Assembly (NCBI RefSeq): GCF_003635045.1
Contig: NZ_RBXT01000001.1
Location: 1,550,001 to 1,614,000 of the forward strand
Length of the DNA stretch: 64,000 nt
Source of the DNA: Terracoccus luteus
GTDB taxonomy: Bacteria; Actinomycetota; Actinomycetes; Actinomycetales; Dermatophilaceae
Reading direction: 5' to 3'
In this document: piece by piece, positions 53,414 through 63,386 of the stretch
Layout: every line of letters begins with the position of its first letter
Position numbering within the stretch: position 1 is the first letter of the stretch
The notes under the pieces: model-generated
The model's database searches: none
The model's input: only the letters and a program-made list of their open reading frames with translations
Told to the model about the DNA's origin: nothing
Made by a program: the position numbers and the translations under genes

Positions 53414-54934
53414 TCAGTCCGGGGTGGCCAGCCCGCGCAGCAGCTCCTCGACGTCGACGGACTGCTCCAGCAGGGTGCCGACCTGCGCCCGGGTGCCGCG
53501 CTCCGGCTCGAGGATGGGGACCCGCTGCAGGTTCGAGCGGCCCGGGACGTCGAAGACGACCGAGTCCCAGCTCGCCGAGAACACGTGCTCCGAGAACCGG
53601 CGCACGCAGCTGCCGCGGAACCACGCGCGGGTGTCCTCGGGAGGGGTGCCCCGCGCTTCACGTACCTGCTCGGGCGTGACGAGGTCGACGAGGCGGCCCC
53701 GGTCGCGCAGCCGGTGCACGAGCCCCTTCTCCGGCCGCACGTCGGCCCACTGGATGTCGATGGCGGCGAGGCGGTGGTCGTCCCACGCCAGCCCGTCGCG
53801 CTGCCGGTAGCCCTCGAGCAGCTGCAGCTTGGCCACCCAGTCGAGCAGTCCGGCGCACGACATGACGTCGGTGCCGAGGCGGGTGAGCACCTGCTCCCAC
53901 CACGACATCACCTCGGCGGTGGCCTCCTCCTCCGGGTCGTCGCCGCGGGCGTCGAGCCAGGCCCGGGCCGCCTCGAGGTACATCCACTGCACGTCGAGGG
54001 CCGTCACCGTGCGCCCGTCGGTGAGCTCGACCGTGGCCGTCAGAGTCGGGTCGTGCGACACCCGCTGCAGCGCCGACACGGGGCGTCGCACCGACCAGTC
54101 GTCGCGCAGCCAGCCGTCCTCGATCATGCCGAGCACGAGCGAGGTCGTGCCGGTCTTGAGCAGCGTCGCGACGTCGAGGTGGTTGGCGTCGCCGATGATG
54201 ACGTGCAGCCGTCGGTAGCGGTCGGCGACCGCGTGCGGCTCGTCACGGGTGTTGATGATCGGCCGTTTCAGCGTCGTCTCGAGGCCCACCTCGGTCTCGA
54301 AGAAGTCAGACCGCTGCGACAGCTGGTACCCCGTCCCCCGGCTGTCGACGCCGATGCCCACCCGGCCGGCGCCGGTGACGACCTGCCGGGTGACGAAGAA
54401 CGGGATGAGATGCTTGACGATCGCCGGAAAGGGGGTCCGGCGCGACATGAGGTAGTTCTCGTGCGTGCCGTAGCTCTGGCCCTTGCCGTCGGCGTTGTTC
54501 TTGTAGAGGTTCACCGGCTGCTGCCCGGGCCGTTCGGCGAGCAGCCGCACCGACTCGAGGGCGATGGCGTCGCCGGCCCGGTCCCACACGATCGCGTCGC
54601 GCGGGGTCGTGACCTCCGGCGAGCTGTACTCCGGGTGCGCGTGGTCGACGTAGTACCGCGCGCCGTTCGGCAGCACGACGTTGGCGAGGGTCGGGTCCTC
54701 GGCGTCGGTGAGCTGGCTCGGGTCGGCCGCCTGCCGGTCGAGCTGCCAGCCGCGGGCGTCTCGCAGCGGGTCCTCGAAGGCGTAGTCCCAGCTCGACTGG
54801 TTCGACCGGATGCCGTTGGCCGCGGCGTACACGCTGACGACCTGCCCCGACAGGAACATCGGGTTCGCCATCGGGTCGCCCGGCACCGAGATCCCGAACT
54901 CGGTCTCCAGGCCCATGATGCGGCGAACGGTCAT
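53414..54934 (-). CDS. dop: Pup deamidase/depupylase Dop
   Basis: The 506-residue PafA paralogue starts MTVRRIMGLETEFGISVPGD. Residues about 43-85 hold the Dop loop (SSWDYAFEDPLRDARGWQLD and onward), which PafA lacks. The catalytic Asp97 is in ARYYVDHAHPEYSSPE, and [40 protein letters not shown] and IIGDANHLDVATLLKTG complete the core. It deamidates Pup and removes it from substrates. I take ATG 54934. It lies 112 bases upstream of pup on the same strand. Confidence 0.97.
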   Translation of the reverse strand: MTVRRIMGLETEFGISVPGDPMANPMFLSGQVVSVYAAANGIRSNQSSWDYAFEDPLRDARGWQLDRQAADPSQLTDAEDPTLANVVLPNGARYYVDHAHPEYSSPEVTTPRDAIVWDRAGDAIALESVRLLAERPGQQPVNLYKNNADGKGQSYGTHENYLMSRRTPFPAIVKHLIPFFVTRQVVTGAGRVGIGVDSRGTGYQLSQRSDFFETEVGLETTLKRPIINTRDEPHAVADRYRRLHVIIGDANHLDVATLLKTGTTSLVLGMIEDGWLRDDWSVRRPVSALQRVSHDPTLTATVELTDGRTVTALDVQWMYLEAARAWLDARGDDPEEEATAEVMSWWEQVLTRLGTDVMSCAGLLDWVAKLQLLEGYRQRDGLAWDDHRLAAIDIQWADVRPEKGLVHRLRDRGRLVDLVTPEQVREARGTPPEDTRAWFRGSCVRRFSEHVFSASWDSVVFDVPGRSNLQRVPILEPERGTRAQVGTLLEQSVDVEELLRGLATPD

Positions 54935-55075
54935 GTGCCCGACAGTAACCCGCGCACCCGGGCGCACCTCGACGGCATCCACGGATGCCGGTGGGCCCGG
55001 GTGCGCGTCACGATGCGTCACGGCCCGGCTCGGGCGGTGGGCGGGGTGCACGGCAGCGGGACCCGCCCGCGACGT

Positions 55076-57511
55076 TCAGAGGGCCTTGACCTTCTGGAGC
55101 CGGTTGAGCGACCACCAGCCGAACGGGATCGGCAGCCAGTACGTCGCGAGGCGGTAGAGGAGCACCGCCGGCACGGCGATGGCGATCGGCACGCCGATGG
55201 TCGTCAGGCCGTAGCTGAGCGCGGCCTCGATGCCACCCAGACCCCCGGGCGTCGGGACGGCGGACCCGATGATGGCGCCCGCGAAGTAGACGACGGCGAC
55301 AGCGGCCACGGAGGGCTCCTGACCGAACGCCCGGGTCGCGCACACGAGCGCCCCGACGAACGAGGCGTCGAGCAGCAGCGCGCCGCCGAGCAGCTTGACC
55401 GTGCGACGCGGGGTCTGGAAGACGGCCAGCACCTGCGGCACCGCCTGACGGATCTGCGGCAGCACCCGCTTCGAGACGAAGGCGCGCACCTTGGGCACGG
55501 CGAGCAGCCCGAGCACGACGATGACGACGACCGGGATGACGGCGACGAGCTTGGGCGACGGGCTGAACGACAGCTGCAGCCCGGTGCCGGCGAGCACGCT
55601 GCCGATGACGAGCAGCACGAAGTACGAGCAGAACTGGGCCGCCTGGGCGAGGCCGACGCTGGCCGCAGCGACGGCGGGCTTGAGGCCGGACCGCTGCAGG
55701 TAGCGGGTGTTGAGGGCGATGTTGCCGATGGCGGCCGGGGCGACGAGGCCACTGAAGGCGACGGCCAGCTGGGTCATCAAGGTGCGGTGGAAGCGCAGGG
55801 GCACGCTGGCCGCGCCCGACAGTGCGACCGAGGCCCCCGCGAACGTCGCGAAGGCGAAGGCGACACAGCCGAGGGCCCAGGCCCAGTTGGCCGAGCTGAC
55901 GACGTCGCCGAGGTTGACCTGCGCGAGCTGGGTCAGCACGAAGTAGCCCGCCACACCGCCGCCGACGAGGGTGACGATGGTGCGCAGGGTGACCCGCCGC
56001 AGCTCGACGGTCTCAGGCTGCTCCGTCTCGGGCCGGAGCGACGCCAGTCGTTCGCGCAGGGCGCCGAGCAGGGGCTTGTGATCGTCGTCGCCCAGCAGCT
56101 CGCGGGTGCTCGGCGTCAGGGCGATCTTCTGCAGCAGCGGCAGCGCGCGCACGACGGCATCCTCACCGAGGACCGCGACCGCGGAGGCGACGGAACGCTC
56201 GGCGCCCACCTGCAGGGCGACGGTCGTCAGCAGCTGCGCGAGGTCGATGCGCAGCGTGACGTCGTCGGCCGCAAGGTCGCCGGCGCCGTTGCGGCGCAGG
56301 CCCGCCCGACCGTCGGGGGTGAGCAGCACCGCGTCGGGGCCGAGCGAGCGGTGCGCGATGTGCCGGCGCTGCAGCTCGGCGGCCATGGTCCACACCGCCC
56401 GCAGCTGCTCGTCGGTGAGGCCACCCTGCTCCTCGCGCAGCCGGTCGATGCGGGTGCCCACCGGCTCGACGAACGCGATGGCGGCCGCGAACGGCCCGAC
56501 CTCGCACGACCCGACGGGGCGCGGTGCCGGGATGCCGGCCTGGTCGAGCAGCAGGCCCATGAGGGTGCGGTGCTCCAGCTCGGAGCGCAGCGTGAGCGAG
56601 GGGGCGCGGGTGAAGCCGTTGCGCAGCCGCAGCACGCGCAGCAGGCGTCGCCCGGAGGCGAGCCCGAAGGTGTCGCGGTCGATGACCCGCACGTCGACGG
56701 GGCCGGCGGGCACGTGCTCGCCGGGGTGCGGCTGGTCGTCGGCCGTCGTGGCGCCCAGGTAGCGCCGGTCGCCGTCGACGTTGGCGTCGACGAGCTCGAG
56801 CCGGGTGAGCGGGATGCCCGTGTCGACGAGGGCCTGGGCCACCTGGTCGCCCGGCGGGCGCGTCGACACCGCGCCGAAGCCGAGGCGGAAGGCGAGACCG
56901 ATGAGCCAGCCGAGCAGCAGCGAGGTGAGCAGGGCGGCGAGTGTGACGGTCTGCGAGAGCATCGCGGTCACGACGGTGGCGACGACGACCGCGGTCGCGA
57001 TGGGCGAGACCCACTTGCGGCCGACGATGTCGGCGACCGTGAGCAGCGCGACGAGGGAGACGATGACGACGTCGAGCGGGTCGGTGCGCCCGCCGGTCTC
57101 GGTCGGCCTGGTGAGCACGGTGCGCAGGAGGTCTGGGTGCCCGTCGAGGACGAGCTGCGACACGACGATGACGAGGATGCCGGCCAGCACCGCCGCCGCG
57201 AGCGCCTGCACGAGCTGCAGCGGGCGTCGCCGGAGCAGCAGGTCGGCGCCGACGCCGAACGGCAGCAGCACGATGCCGAAGCCGCTCACCCAGCCGAGCA
57301 GGGTGAGCAGCACGGCCGGGAGGCCGCTCGTGGCCTGGACGAGGTCCTGCTCGACGGCCCCCCGCGTGTCGACGCCGAACTCGGCGACGAGCAGCCCCAG
57401 CAGCATGAGCAGGGCGACCGCCAGCAGGCGCACGGCGTCAGCCGGTCGCCGCACTCGCGCGGGGATCGGCGGCTCGACGACCTCGACCCCATGACCGGAC
57501 ACGCCCCCCAT
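55076..57511 (-). CDS. Large membrane protein: pseudokinase-like centre and flippase-like C-terminus
   Basis: The 811-residue protein has about six N-terminal membrane segments (residues about 25-225). A cytoplasmic centre (about 230-500) follows that resembles a kinase: RRHIAHRSLGPDAVLLTPDG stands where an HRD catalytic loop would be, with Ser instead of Asp, and LRIDLAQLLTT where DFG would be. The C-terminus (about 505-800) is of the lysylphosphatidylglycerol synthase TM/flippase-like family (UPF0104): GLVAPAAIGNIALNTRYLQR, GSAVPTPGGLGGIEAALSYG. The start (ATG 57511 or GTG 57502) is a choice. It is on the strand of dop, 141 bases upstream, and may form one operon with it. Confidence 0.75.
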   Translation of the reverse strand: MGGVSGHGVEVVEPPIPARVRRPADAVRLLAVALLMLLGLLVAEFGVDTRGAVEQDLVQATSGLPAVLLTLLGWVSGFGIVLLPFGVGADLLLRRRPLQLVQALAAAVLAGILVIVVSQLVLDGHPDLLRTVLTRPTETGGRTDPLDVVIVSLVALLTVADIVGRKWVSPIATAVVVATVVTAMLSQTVTLAALLTSLLLGWLIGLAFRLGFGAVSTRPPGDQVAQALVDTGIPLTRLELVDANVDGDRRYLGATTADDQPHPGEHVPAGPVDVRVIDRDTFGLASGRRLLRVLRLRNGFTRAPSLTLRSELEHRTLMGLLLDQAGIPAPRPVGSCEVGPFAAAIAFVEPVGTRIDRLREEQGGLTDEQLRAVWTMAAELQRRHIAHRSLGPDAVLLTPDGRAGLRRNGAGDLAADDVTLRIDLAQLLTTVALQVGAERSVASAVAVLGEDAVVRALPLLQKIALTPSTRELLGDDDHKPLLGALRERLASLRPETEQPETVELRRVTLRTIVTLVGGGVAGYFVLTQLAQVNLGDVVSSANWAWALGCVAFAFATFAGASVALSGAASVPLRFHRTLMTQLAVAFSGLVAPAAIGNIALNTRYLQRSGLKPAVAAASVGLAQAAQFCSYFVLLVIGSVLAGTGLQLSFSPSPKLVAVIPVVVIVVLGLLAVPKVRAFVSKRVLPQIRQAVPQVLAVFQTPRRTVKLLGGALLLDASFVGALVCATRAFGQEPSVAAVAVVYFAGAIIGSAVPTPGGLGGIEAALSYGLTTIGVPIAIAVPAVLLYRLATYWLPIPFGWWSLNRLQKVKAL

Positions 57512-57677
57512 AGTGCCCGACGGGGTCGCGAACCGGCCGCAGGCTTCCCGTCGACGGGTGTCGCGGGACCCACGGCGACCCTCCCGACCGCGGCGACCGG
57601 CCCCCAGTCGATCCGACCCGCCCGGACCGGCCCCGCCCGCCCAGCCACCGTGCAGCCCCGCCTGCGAGACTGCGCGG

Positions 57678-58676
57678 ATGGCCTCCCGCACCCGCCGCGC
57701 CGCCGGCCTGCCCCTGCGCACCCGCCTGCTCGCCGCCGCCCTGACCCGGGCCCGTGGCCCGATCGACGACCTCGACGCCGCGCGCCTGGCCCGACTGAGG
57801 TCCGGCGACCTCCCGACGGTGCCGCCCTTCACGTGGGTGACCGGTGCCGTGCCGCGTGACCTCACCGTCGGCGGCGACGGCTTCACCGCCCGGGACGGGG
57901 TGACCGTCCCGGTGCGCACCTACCGCCCGTCGACCGCCCGGGCCGGTGACGCGCTGCCGGTGCTCGTGTGGTTCCACGGCGGCGGTTGGATGCTCGGCGA
58001 CGCCAAGGGCTACGACCCGCTGTGCGCCCACCTGGCCCACGCCTGCGACGTCGTCGTCCTCAGCGTCGACTACCGCCGCTCGCCCGAGCACCGGGCGCCG
58101 AAGGCGGTGCTCGACTGCGTCGACGCGGTGCGGTGGGCGACCACCGAGGCCGGCCGTCTCGGCATCCGGGCCCACGACCTCGGGGTGGCGGGCGACTCCG
58201 CAGGCGGCAACCTGGCCGCCGTCGTCAGTGCCGTCGTGCGCGACGAGGGCGGGGCCCGCATCCGTCACCAGGCGCTGCTCTACCCCGCCACCGACGCGAC
58301 GATGAGCCAGCCGTCGGTCCGCGAGAACGCCGACGCCGCGGTGCTGACCCGGCGCGACATGCAGGTGTACCTCGGCGCCTACCTCGGAACTGGCCCCGCG
58401 GCGCTCGCGGCCACCGACCCCCTCGTCTCGCCCCTGCACGCGCCCGACCACCGCGGGCTGCCGCCGACCCTCGTACAGACGGCCGACCTCGACCCGCTAC
58501 GCGACGACGGGCGGGCCTACGCCCAGGCGCTGGAGCGTGCCGGCGTGCCTGTGCGCCTGACGAACTACCGCCGGATGCCGCACGGCTATGCGAGCTTCCC
58601 GCATCTCACGGCCGCCGGCCGCCAGGCCCGCGACGAGCTCGTCGACTGGGTGACCGACCACACGCGGGTCGGCTAG
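57678..58676 (+). CDS. HSL-type alpha/beta hydrolase (esterase)
   Basis: The 332-residue hormone-sensitive-lipase-like esterase has WFHGGGWMLGDAKGYDP (oxyanion), LGVAGDSAGGNLAAVVSAVV (nucleophile Ser), LVQTADLDPLRDDGRAYAQA (Asp) and YRRMPHGYASFPHL (His). It should hydrolyse short-chain esters. The ATG at 57678 gives the family length; the frame upstream is noise. It is divergent from the flippase-like gene. Confidence 0.9.
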   Translation: MASRTRRAAGLPLRTRLLAAALTRARGPIDDLDAARLARLRSGDLPTVPPFTWVTGAVPRDLTVGGDGFTARDGVTVPVRTYRPSTARAGDALPVLVWFHGGGWMLGDAKGYDPLCAHLAHACDVVVLSVDYRRSPEHRAPKAVLDCVDAVRWATTEAGRLGIRAHDLGVAGDSAGGNLAAVVSAVVRDEGGARIRHQALLYPATDATMSQPSVRENADAAVLTRRDMQVYLGAYLGTGPAALAATDPLVSPLHAPDHRGLPPTLVQTADLDPLRDDGRAYAQALERAGVPVRLTNYRRMPHGYASFPHLTAAGRQARDELVDWVTDHTRVG

Positions 58677-58715
58677 GGTGCGGGTGCCGTCGACCACTCG
58701 AGAGAGCTGACCCCA

Positions 58716-59705
58716 GTGAACGATGTCGTCGTCTTCAGCGGCTCGGCCCACCCGGCCCTCGCCGACCGCATCTGCAACCACCTCGGCGTGACCCGCTCCC
58801 CCGTCGACATCAAGCGGTTCAGCAACGACTGCCTGCAGGCGCAGCTGCTCGCGAACTGCCGCCAGCGCGACGTCTACATCGTGCAGCCGCTCGTGCCGCC
58901 GACGCAGGAGCACCTCATGGAGCTGCTGCTCATGATCGACGCGGCGCGCGGAGCCTCGGCAGCCCAGATCACGGCGGTCATGCCGCACTACGCGTACGCG
59001 CGGTCGGACAAGAAGGACGCCCCGCGTATCTCGCTCGGCGGACGGCTCGTCGCCGACATGATCTCGACCGCGGGCTGCCACCGGGTGCTGACGATGGCGC
59101 TGCACGCACCTCAGGTGCACGGCTTCTTCTCGACCCCCGTCGACCACCTCACGGCCATCGGCGTGCTCGCCGAGCACTTCCGCGGTCGCGACCTCGACGA
59201 CTCGATCGTCGTCAGCCCCGACCTCGGCAACGCCAAGGTCGCCACCCAGTTCGCGCGACTGCTCGGGCTGCCGGTGGCCGCCGGCTCGAAGCAGCGGGTG
59301 GCCGACGACCGCGTCGTCATCGACTCGATCGTGGGCGACGTGTCGGGCCGGCGGGCCATCATCCTCGACGACGAGATCGCGACGGGCGGCTCGATGCTCG
59401 AGCTGCTCGACCGCCTCGCTGACGCCGGGGCGACCGAGGCCGCCGTCGTCTGCACCCACGGGCTGTTCGCCGGCAAGGCCGTCGAGCGCCTCCGGGGCCA
59501 CCCCTTCGTCACCGAGGTCGTGACGACCGACACCGTGCCGCCACCCTCGGGCTGGCCCGAGCTGACCGTGCGATCGGTGTCGGCCCTGTTCGCCGAGGCG
59601 ATCAGCCGCATCCACCAGGGTCGGTCGGTCAGCTCGCTCTTCGAGGGCGTCGACCCGACGCACGCACCGCCGCAGGCGAAGCTGCCGTTCGACGGGGCCT
59701 CGTGA
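58716..59705 (+). CDS. prs: Ribose-phosphate pyrophosphokinase-family protein
   Basis: The 329-residue protein has VVVFSGSAHPALADRICNHL, VMPHYAYARSDKKDAPRISL (ATP loop), VVSPDLGNAKVATQFARLLG and the PRPP loop RRAIILDDEIATGGSMLELL. The loop is EIATGG, where the main Prs has DT-type residues, and this is typical of a second actinobacterial paralogue. It makes PRPP from ribose 5-phosphate and ATP, or a related reaction. It starts at a GTG (58716). The next gene overlaps it by four bases. Confidence 0.88.
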   Translation: MNDVVVFSGSAHPALADRICNHLGVTRSPVDIKRFSNDCLQAQLLANCRQRDVYIVQPLVPPTQEHLMELLLMIDAARGASAAQITAVMPHYAYARSDKKDAPRISLGGRLVADMISTAGCHRVLTMALHAPQVHGFFSTPVDHLTAIGVLAEHFRGRDLDDSIVVSPDLGNAKVATQFARLLGLPVAAGSKQRVADDRVVIDSIVGDVSGRRAIILDDEIATGGSMLELLDRLADAGATEAAVVCTHGLFAGKAVERLRGHPFVTEVVTTDTVPPPSGWPELTVRSVSALFAEAISRIHQGRSVSSLFEGVDPTHAPPQAKLPFDGAS

Positions 59706-60157
59706 GCGCCGAGCGTGGCGCTGACGGGTCGGTCGACGGCGGCTCCCGTCGTGCTCTGCGCCGGTCACCGGTCGAGGTCACGCCACCGGTCGCGCTGCTG
59801 GTCGACGTCGTGCTCGTCGTCGTCTTCGCGGCCGTCGGCCGGGCCTCGCACGAGGAAGGCAACCCGGTGCTCGGTGCGCTCGCGACGGCGTGGCCGTTCC
59901 TCGTCGGCACGCTCCTCGGCTGGGCCGTCGTGCGGGTCTCACGGCGGCAGTGGCCCCTCGGGGTCTCGCCCGGTGTGACCGTCTGGGTCGCCACCGTGCT
60001 CGTGGGCATGGTGCTGCGTCAGGCGACCGGGTCCGGCACGGCCCTCTCGTTCGTCGTCGTCGCGTCCGTCGTGCTCGCCGTCTTCCTGCTCGGCTGGCGC
60101 GCGGCCGCCGCTCTGCTCGGTCGACGGTCCGGCCGAAGCGCACACATCCAGGCCTGA
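59702..60157 (+). CDS. DUF3054 membrane protein
   Basis: The 151-residue protein has four hydrophobic segments: PPVALLVDVVLVVVFAAVGR, LGALATAWPFLVGTLLGWAV, GVTVWVATVLVGMVLRQATG and LSFVVVASVVLAVFLLGWRA. The segment AAVGRASHEEGNPV after the first matches the DUF3054 pattern. Function unknown. It starts at a GTG overlapping the prs stop (GTGA). It is convergent with arc. Confidence 0.8.
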   Translation: MSAERGADGSVDGGSRRALRRSPVEVTPPVALLVDVVLVVVFAAVGRASHEEGNPVLGALATAWPFLVGTLLGWAVVRVSRRQWPLGVSPGVTVWVATVLVGMVLRQATGSGTALSFVVVASVVLAVFLLGWRAAAALLGRRSGRSAHIQA

Positions 60158-60163
60158 GGCGCC

Positions 60164-60240
60164 GCCGGCTCGGTCCGGCGACCGCAGGCCCGCCGGCTCG
60201 GTCCGGCGACCGCAGGCCCGTCGGCCCGGTCCGGCGGAAG
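60164..60240. repeat. 28-bp tandem repeat
   Basis: A 28-base unit beginning GCCGGCTCGGTCCGGCGACC occurs twice exactly (60164-60191, 60192-60219). A third, degenerate copy follows from 60220. It lies just after the DUF3054 stop. Confidence 0.85.
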
Positions 60241-60275
60241 CCGGCCCACCGGCACCCGGCGCGCTTCACGCGACA

Positions 60276-60307
60276 CGACGCCCCGGTGTGCGGGCACCGG
60301 GGCGTCG
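60276..60307. terminator. Strong bidirectional terminator
   Basis: CGACGCCCCGGTG (60276-60288) and CACCGGGGCGTCG (60295-60307) form a perfect 13-bp stem with a 6-base loop, between the convergent DUF3054 and arc genes. Confidence 0.8.
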
Positions 60308-60335
60308 GGACGAGGCAGGGGCGGGACCCCTCCCG

Positions 60336-62105
60336 TCAGAGGTACTGGCCGGTGTTCGCCGTCGCGATGGAGCGGCCCGGCTCGGAACCGTCCTTGCCCT
60401 TGATGAGGGTGCGGATGTAGACGATGCGCTCGCCCTTCTTGCCGGAGATGCGCGCCCAGTCGTCGGGGTTCGTCGTGTTCGGCAGGTCCTCGTTCTCCTT
60501 GAACTCGTCGACGCAGCTGGCGAGGACGTGCTCGACGCGGATGCCCTTCTGGCCCGTCGTGAGGAAGTCCTTGATGGCCAGCTTCTTGGCGCGGTCGACG
60601 ATGTTCTGGATCATGGCGCCGCTGTTGAAGTCCTTGAAGTAGAGGACCTCCTTGTCGCCGCCCTGGTAGGTGACCTCGAGGAACCGGTTCTCCTCGACCT
60701 CGGAGTACATCCGCTCGACGGCGGCGGTGATCATCTCCTGCACCGTCGCGTCACGGTCGCCCCCGTGCTCGGCGAGGTCGTGCTCGTGCAGCGGCAGCTG
60801 GTCGGTGAGGTACTTGCTGAAGATGTCGCGGGCGCTCTCGGCGTCGGGGCGCTCGATCTTGATCTTGGCGTCGAGCCGGCCCGGGCGAAGGATCGCCGGG
60901 TCGATCATGTCCTCACGGTTGGAGGCGCCGATGACGATGACGTTCTCGAGGCGCTCGACGCCGTCGATCTCGGCGAGCAGCTGCGGGACGATCGTCGTCT
61001 CGACGTCGCTGCTGACCCCCGACCCGCGCGTGCGGAACAGCGAGTCCATCTCGTCGAAGAAGACGACGACGGGCGTCCCCTCGGACGCCTTCTCGCGGGC
61101 GCGCTGGAAGATGAGGCGGATGTGCCGCTCGGTCTCCCCCACGTACTTGTTGAGCAGCTCGGGGCCCTTGATGTTGAGGAAGTAGCTCTTCTCGGTCTGC
61201 ACGCCGGAGCGCGCTGCGATCTGCCGGGCGAGCGAGGCGGCGACGGCCTTGGCGATGAGCGTCTTGCCGCAGCCGGGAGGGCCGTAGAGCAGGACCCCCT
61301 TGGGCGGCTTGAGGGCGTGCTCGCGGAACAGCTCGGGGTGCAGGAACGGCAGTTCGACGGCGTCGCGGATCTGCTCGATCTGGCCGACGAGGCCACCGAT
61401 GTCCTCGTAGGCGACGTCGGGCACCTCCTCGAGCACGAGCTCCTCGACCTCGAGCTTCGGGACGACCTCGTGGACGAAGTTCGACCTCGAGTCGAGGGTG
61501 AGGGAGTCCCCGACCCGGATGCGCTCGGACGCGAGGGGGTTGGCGAGGCGGCAGACCCGCTCCTCGTCGCCGTGGGTGACGACGACGACGCGGTCGTCGC
61601 CGAGACGGTCCTTGACGGTGACGACCTCGCCGACCCGCTCGAACCCGTGGGCCGAGACGACGTTGAGGGCCTCGTTGAGCATCACCTCTCGGCCGAGACC
61701 GAGGTCGGCGGAGTCGACGCTGGGGCTCACGGCCACGCGCATCTTGCGGCCACCGGTGAGGATGTCGACGGTGCCGTCCTCGGCGGTGTCGAGCACGATG
61801 CCGTAGGTGCTGGGCGGCTGGGCGAGGCGGTCGACCTCCTTCTTGAGGTTGACGATCTGCTCGCGCGCCTCCTTGAGGGTGCGCACGAGCCGCTCGTTCT
61901 GCGTCGACAGGGTCGACAGCGAGGTCTGCACGTGCGCGAGCCGGGCCTCGAGCTCACGGGTGCGCATCGGCGAGTGCCGGGCCGCCTCGCGCAGCGCCGC
62001 CACCTCCGAACGCAGGGCGTCGACCTCGTGGGCGCCGGTCTGCTCGCGGGGCTCGCCGGAACCGGCGTGCTCGCCGTGGTCAGGACCGCGGTGGACGTCG
62101 GACAT
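60336..62105 (-). CDS. arc: Proteasome-associated ATPase Arc/Mpa
   Basis: The 589-residue AAA ATPase unfolds pupylated proteins for the 20S core. Residues about 25-90 form the coiled coil that binds Pup ([35 protein letters not shown]). Two OB domains follow (about 95-225), then Walker A GPPGCGKT and Walker [13 protein letters not shown]. The end ANTGQYL is the docking tail with the penultimate Tyr. GAGGAGG lies five bases before ATG 62105. It is separated from dop by about 5 kb of other genes. Confidence 0.97.
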   Translation of the reverse strand: MSDVHRGPDHGEHAGSGEPREQTGAHEVDALRSEVAALREAARHSPMRTRELEARLAHVQTSLSTLSTQNERLVRTLKEAREQIVNLKKEVDRLAQPPSTYGIVLDTAEDGTVDILTGGRKMRVAVSPSVDSADLGLGREVMLNEALNVVSAHGFERVGEVVTVKDRLGDDRVVVVTHGDEERVCRLANPLASERIRVGDSLTLDSRSNFVHEVVPKLEVEELVLEEVPDVAYEDIGGLVGQIEQIRDAVELPFLHPELFREHALKPPKGVLLYGPPGCGKTLIAKAVAASLARQIAARSGVQTEKSYFLNIKGPELLNKYVGETERHIRLIFQRAREKASEGTPVVVFFDEMDSLFRTRGSGVSSDVETTIVPQLLAEIDGVERLENVIVIGASNREDMIDPAILRPGRLDAKIKIERPDAESARDIFSKYLTDQLPLHEHDLAEHGGDRDATVQEMITAAVERMYSEVEENRFLEVTYQGGDKEVLYFKDFNSGAMIQNIVDRAKKLAIKDFLTTGQKGIRVEHVLASCVDEFKENEDLPNTTNPDDWARISGKKGERIVYIRTLIKGKDGSEPGRSIATANTGQYL

Positions 62106-62169
62106 GTCGGCCTCCTCATCCGTCACTGTGGCACCGTGACGTTTCGACCCTAACCCGCGCCCGCGGCGT

Positions 62170-63375
62170 TTAGTCGGACGTTCCAGCCACTGACCGCCGC
62201 AGGCGCCGGATCGTCTTGTCGCTCTTGACCCGTTCGCCCAGCGCCTCGGGGGTCCACGCGTCGACGGGCACGTCCATCGCGTTCGTCGAGCCGGGCGTCC
62301 GTGCCGGTCGCCCACGGTCGGAGGCCGTCTCGGACACGGTGTCGGACACGGTGTCCGACACCGAGTCGGATGCCGTGTCGGAGCCGTCCGTGAGGACGTC
62401 GGGACCGTCGGTACCGGAGTCGGGCTCACCGGTCGGGGCGGAGTCGCCGTACGCCCCCTTCGCCGGGCGGCGCTTGCGCTCGGGTGGGGTGACGCCGGGC
62501 GCCAGCCGCCGGGTGGTGATGAGGAACCCGGTGTGGCCGTGCATGCGGTGCTCCGGCCGGACGGCGAGCCCCTCGAGGTGCCAGCCGCGCACGAGCGACT
62601 CCCACGCCGACGGCTCGGTGTACCCGCCGTGCAGGCGGATCCCCTCGGCGACCCGGCTCAGCTGGGTGGTCGTGGCGACGTAGCAGATCAGCACCCCGCC
62701 GGGCACGAGCGCGTCCGCGACGGCCTCGAGACACTCCCAGGGGGCGAGCATGTCGAGCACGACACGGTCGACGCTGCCCGCCTCGACGTGCCGCGGCAGC
62801 GACTCGACGAGGTCGCCGACGGTCACGGTCCACGCCGGGTGGTCGCCCCCGAAGAAGGCCCGGCCGTTGCCCTGCGCGATGGCGGCGAAGTCGTCACGGC
62901 GCTCGAACGACAGGAGCCGGCCGTGCTCGCCGATGGCCCGCAGCAGCGACATCGACAGGGCGCCGGAGCCGACCCCGGCCTCGACGACCGTCGCCCCCGG
63001 GAAGATGTCGGCCATCTGCACGATCTGGCCGGAGTCCTTCGGGTAGACGACCGCCGCGCCGCGCGGCATCGACATGACGTAGTCGCTGAGCAGCGGCCGC
63101 AGGGCGAGGTACTCGACACCGGCCGTGTTCGTCACGACGGAGCCGTCGGGGGCACCGATGAGGTCGTCGTGGCGCAGGAACCCGCGGTGGGTGTGGAACT
63201 CACGGCCGGGCTCGAGCGTGATGGTGTGCAGCCGGCCCTTGGGGTCGGTCAGCTGCACCCGCTCGCCGACCTCCAGCACGCCTCGACGGGCGTGCGCCGC
63301 CGTCGCCGGAGCGGCCGTCCCCGGCTCGGCGGAGTCGGCCGGAGGTGTCGCGGCCCGGGTGGTGTCGGCGGTCAT
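62170..63375 (-). CDS. trmI: tRNA (adenine-58-N1)-methyltransferase TrmI
   Basis: The 401-residue enzyme has an N-terminal small barrel ([20 protein letters not shown]) and [20 protein letters not shown]. The SAM loop [20 protein letters not shown] comes next, then [20 protein letters not shown]. It methylates N1 of A58 in tRNA. Residues about 331-350 are a Ser-Asp-Thr-Val repeat inside an acidic, low-complexity extension; the family core ends near residue 300. It lies 64 bases upstream of arc on the same strand, a common neighbour pair. Confidence 0.94.
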   Translation of the reverse strand: MTADTTRAATPPADSAEPGTAAPATAAHARRGVLEVGERVQLTDPKGRLHTITLEPGREFHTHRGFLRHDDLIGAPDGSVVTNTAGVEYLALRPLLSDYVMSMPRGAAVVYPKDSGQIVQMADIFPGATVVEAGVGSGALSMSLLRAIGEHGRLLSFERRDDFAAIAQGNGRAFFGGDHPAWTVTVGDLVESLPRHVEAGSVDRVVLDMLAPWECLEAVADALVPGGVLICYVATTTQLSRVAEGIRLHGGYTEPSAWESLVRGWHLEGLAVRPEHRMHGHTGFLITTRRLAPGVTPPERKRRPAKGAYGDSAPTGEPDSGTDGPDVLTDGSDTASDSVSDTVSDTVSETASDRGRPARTPGSTNAMDVPVDAWTPEALGERVKSDKTIRRLRRSVAGTSD

Positions 63376-63386
63376 GGGAGCCGAGT

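Noticed and set aside
53348-57859. A 1503-codon plus-strand open frame opposite dop and the flippase-like gene
   Set aside because: It is antisense to two well-supported genes, has no recognisable domain and shows the Arg/Gly/Val-rich composition of a mirror frame in GC-rich DNA.
60164-60240. Possible CRISPR array
   Set aside because: Units abut with no spacers and only two are exact.
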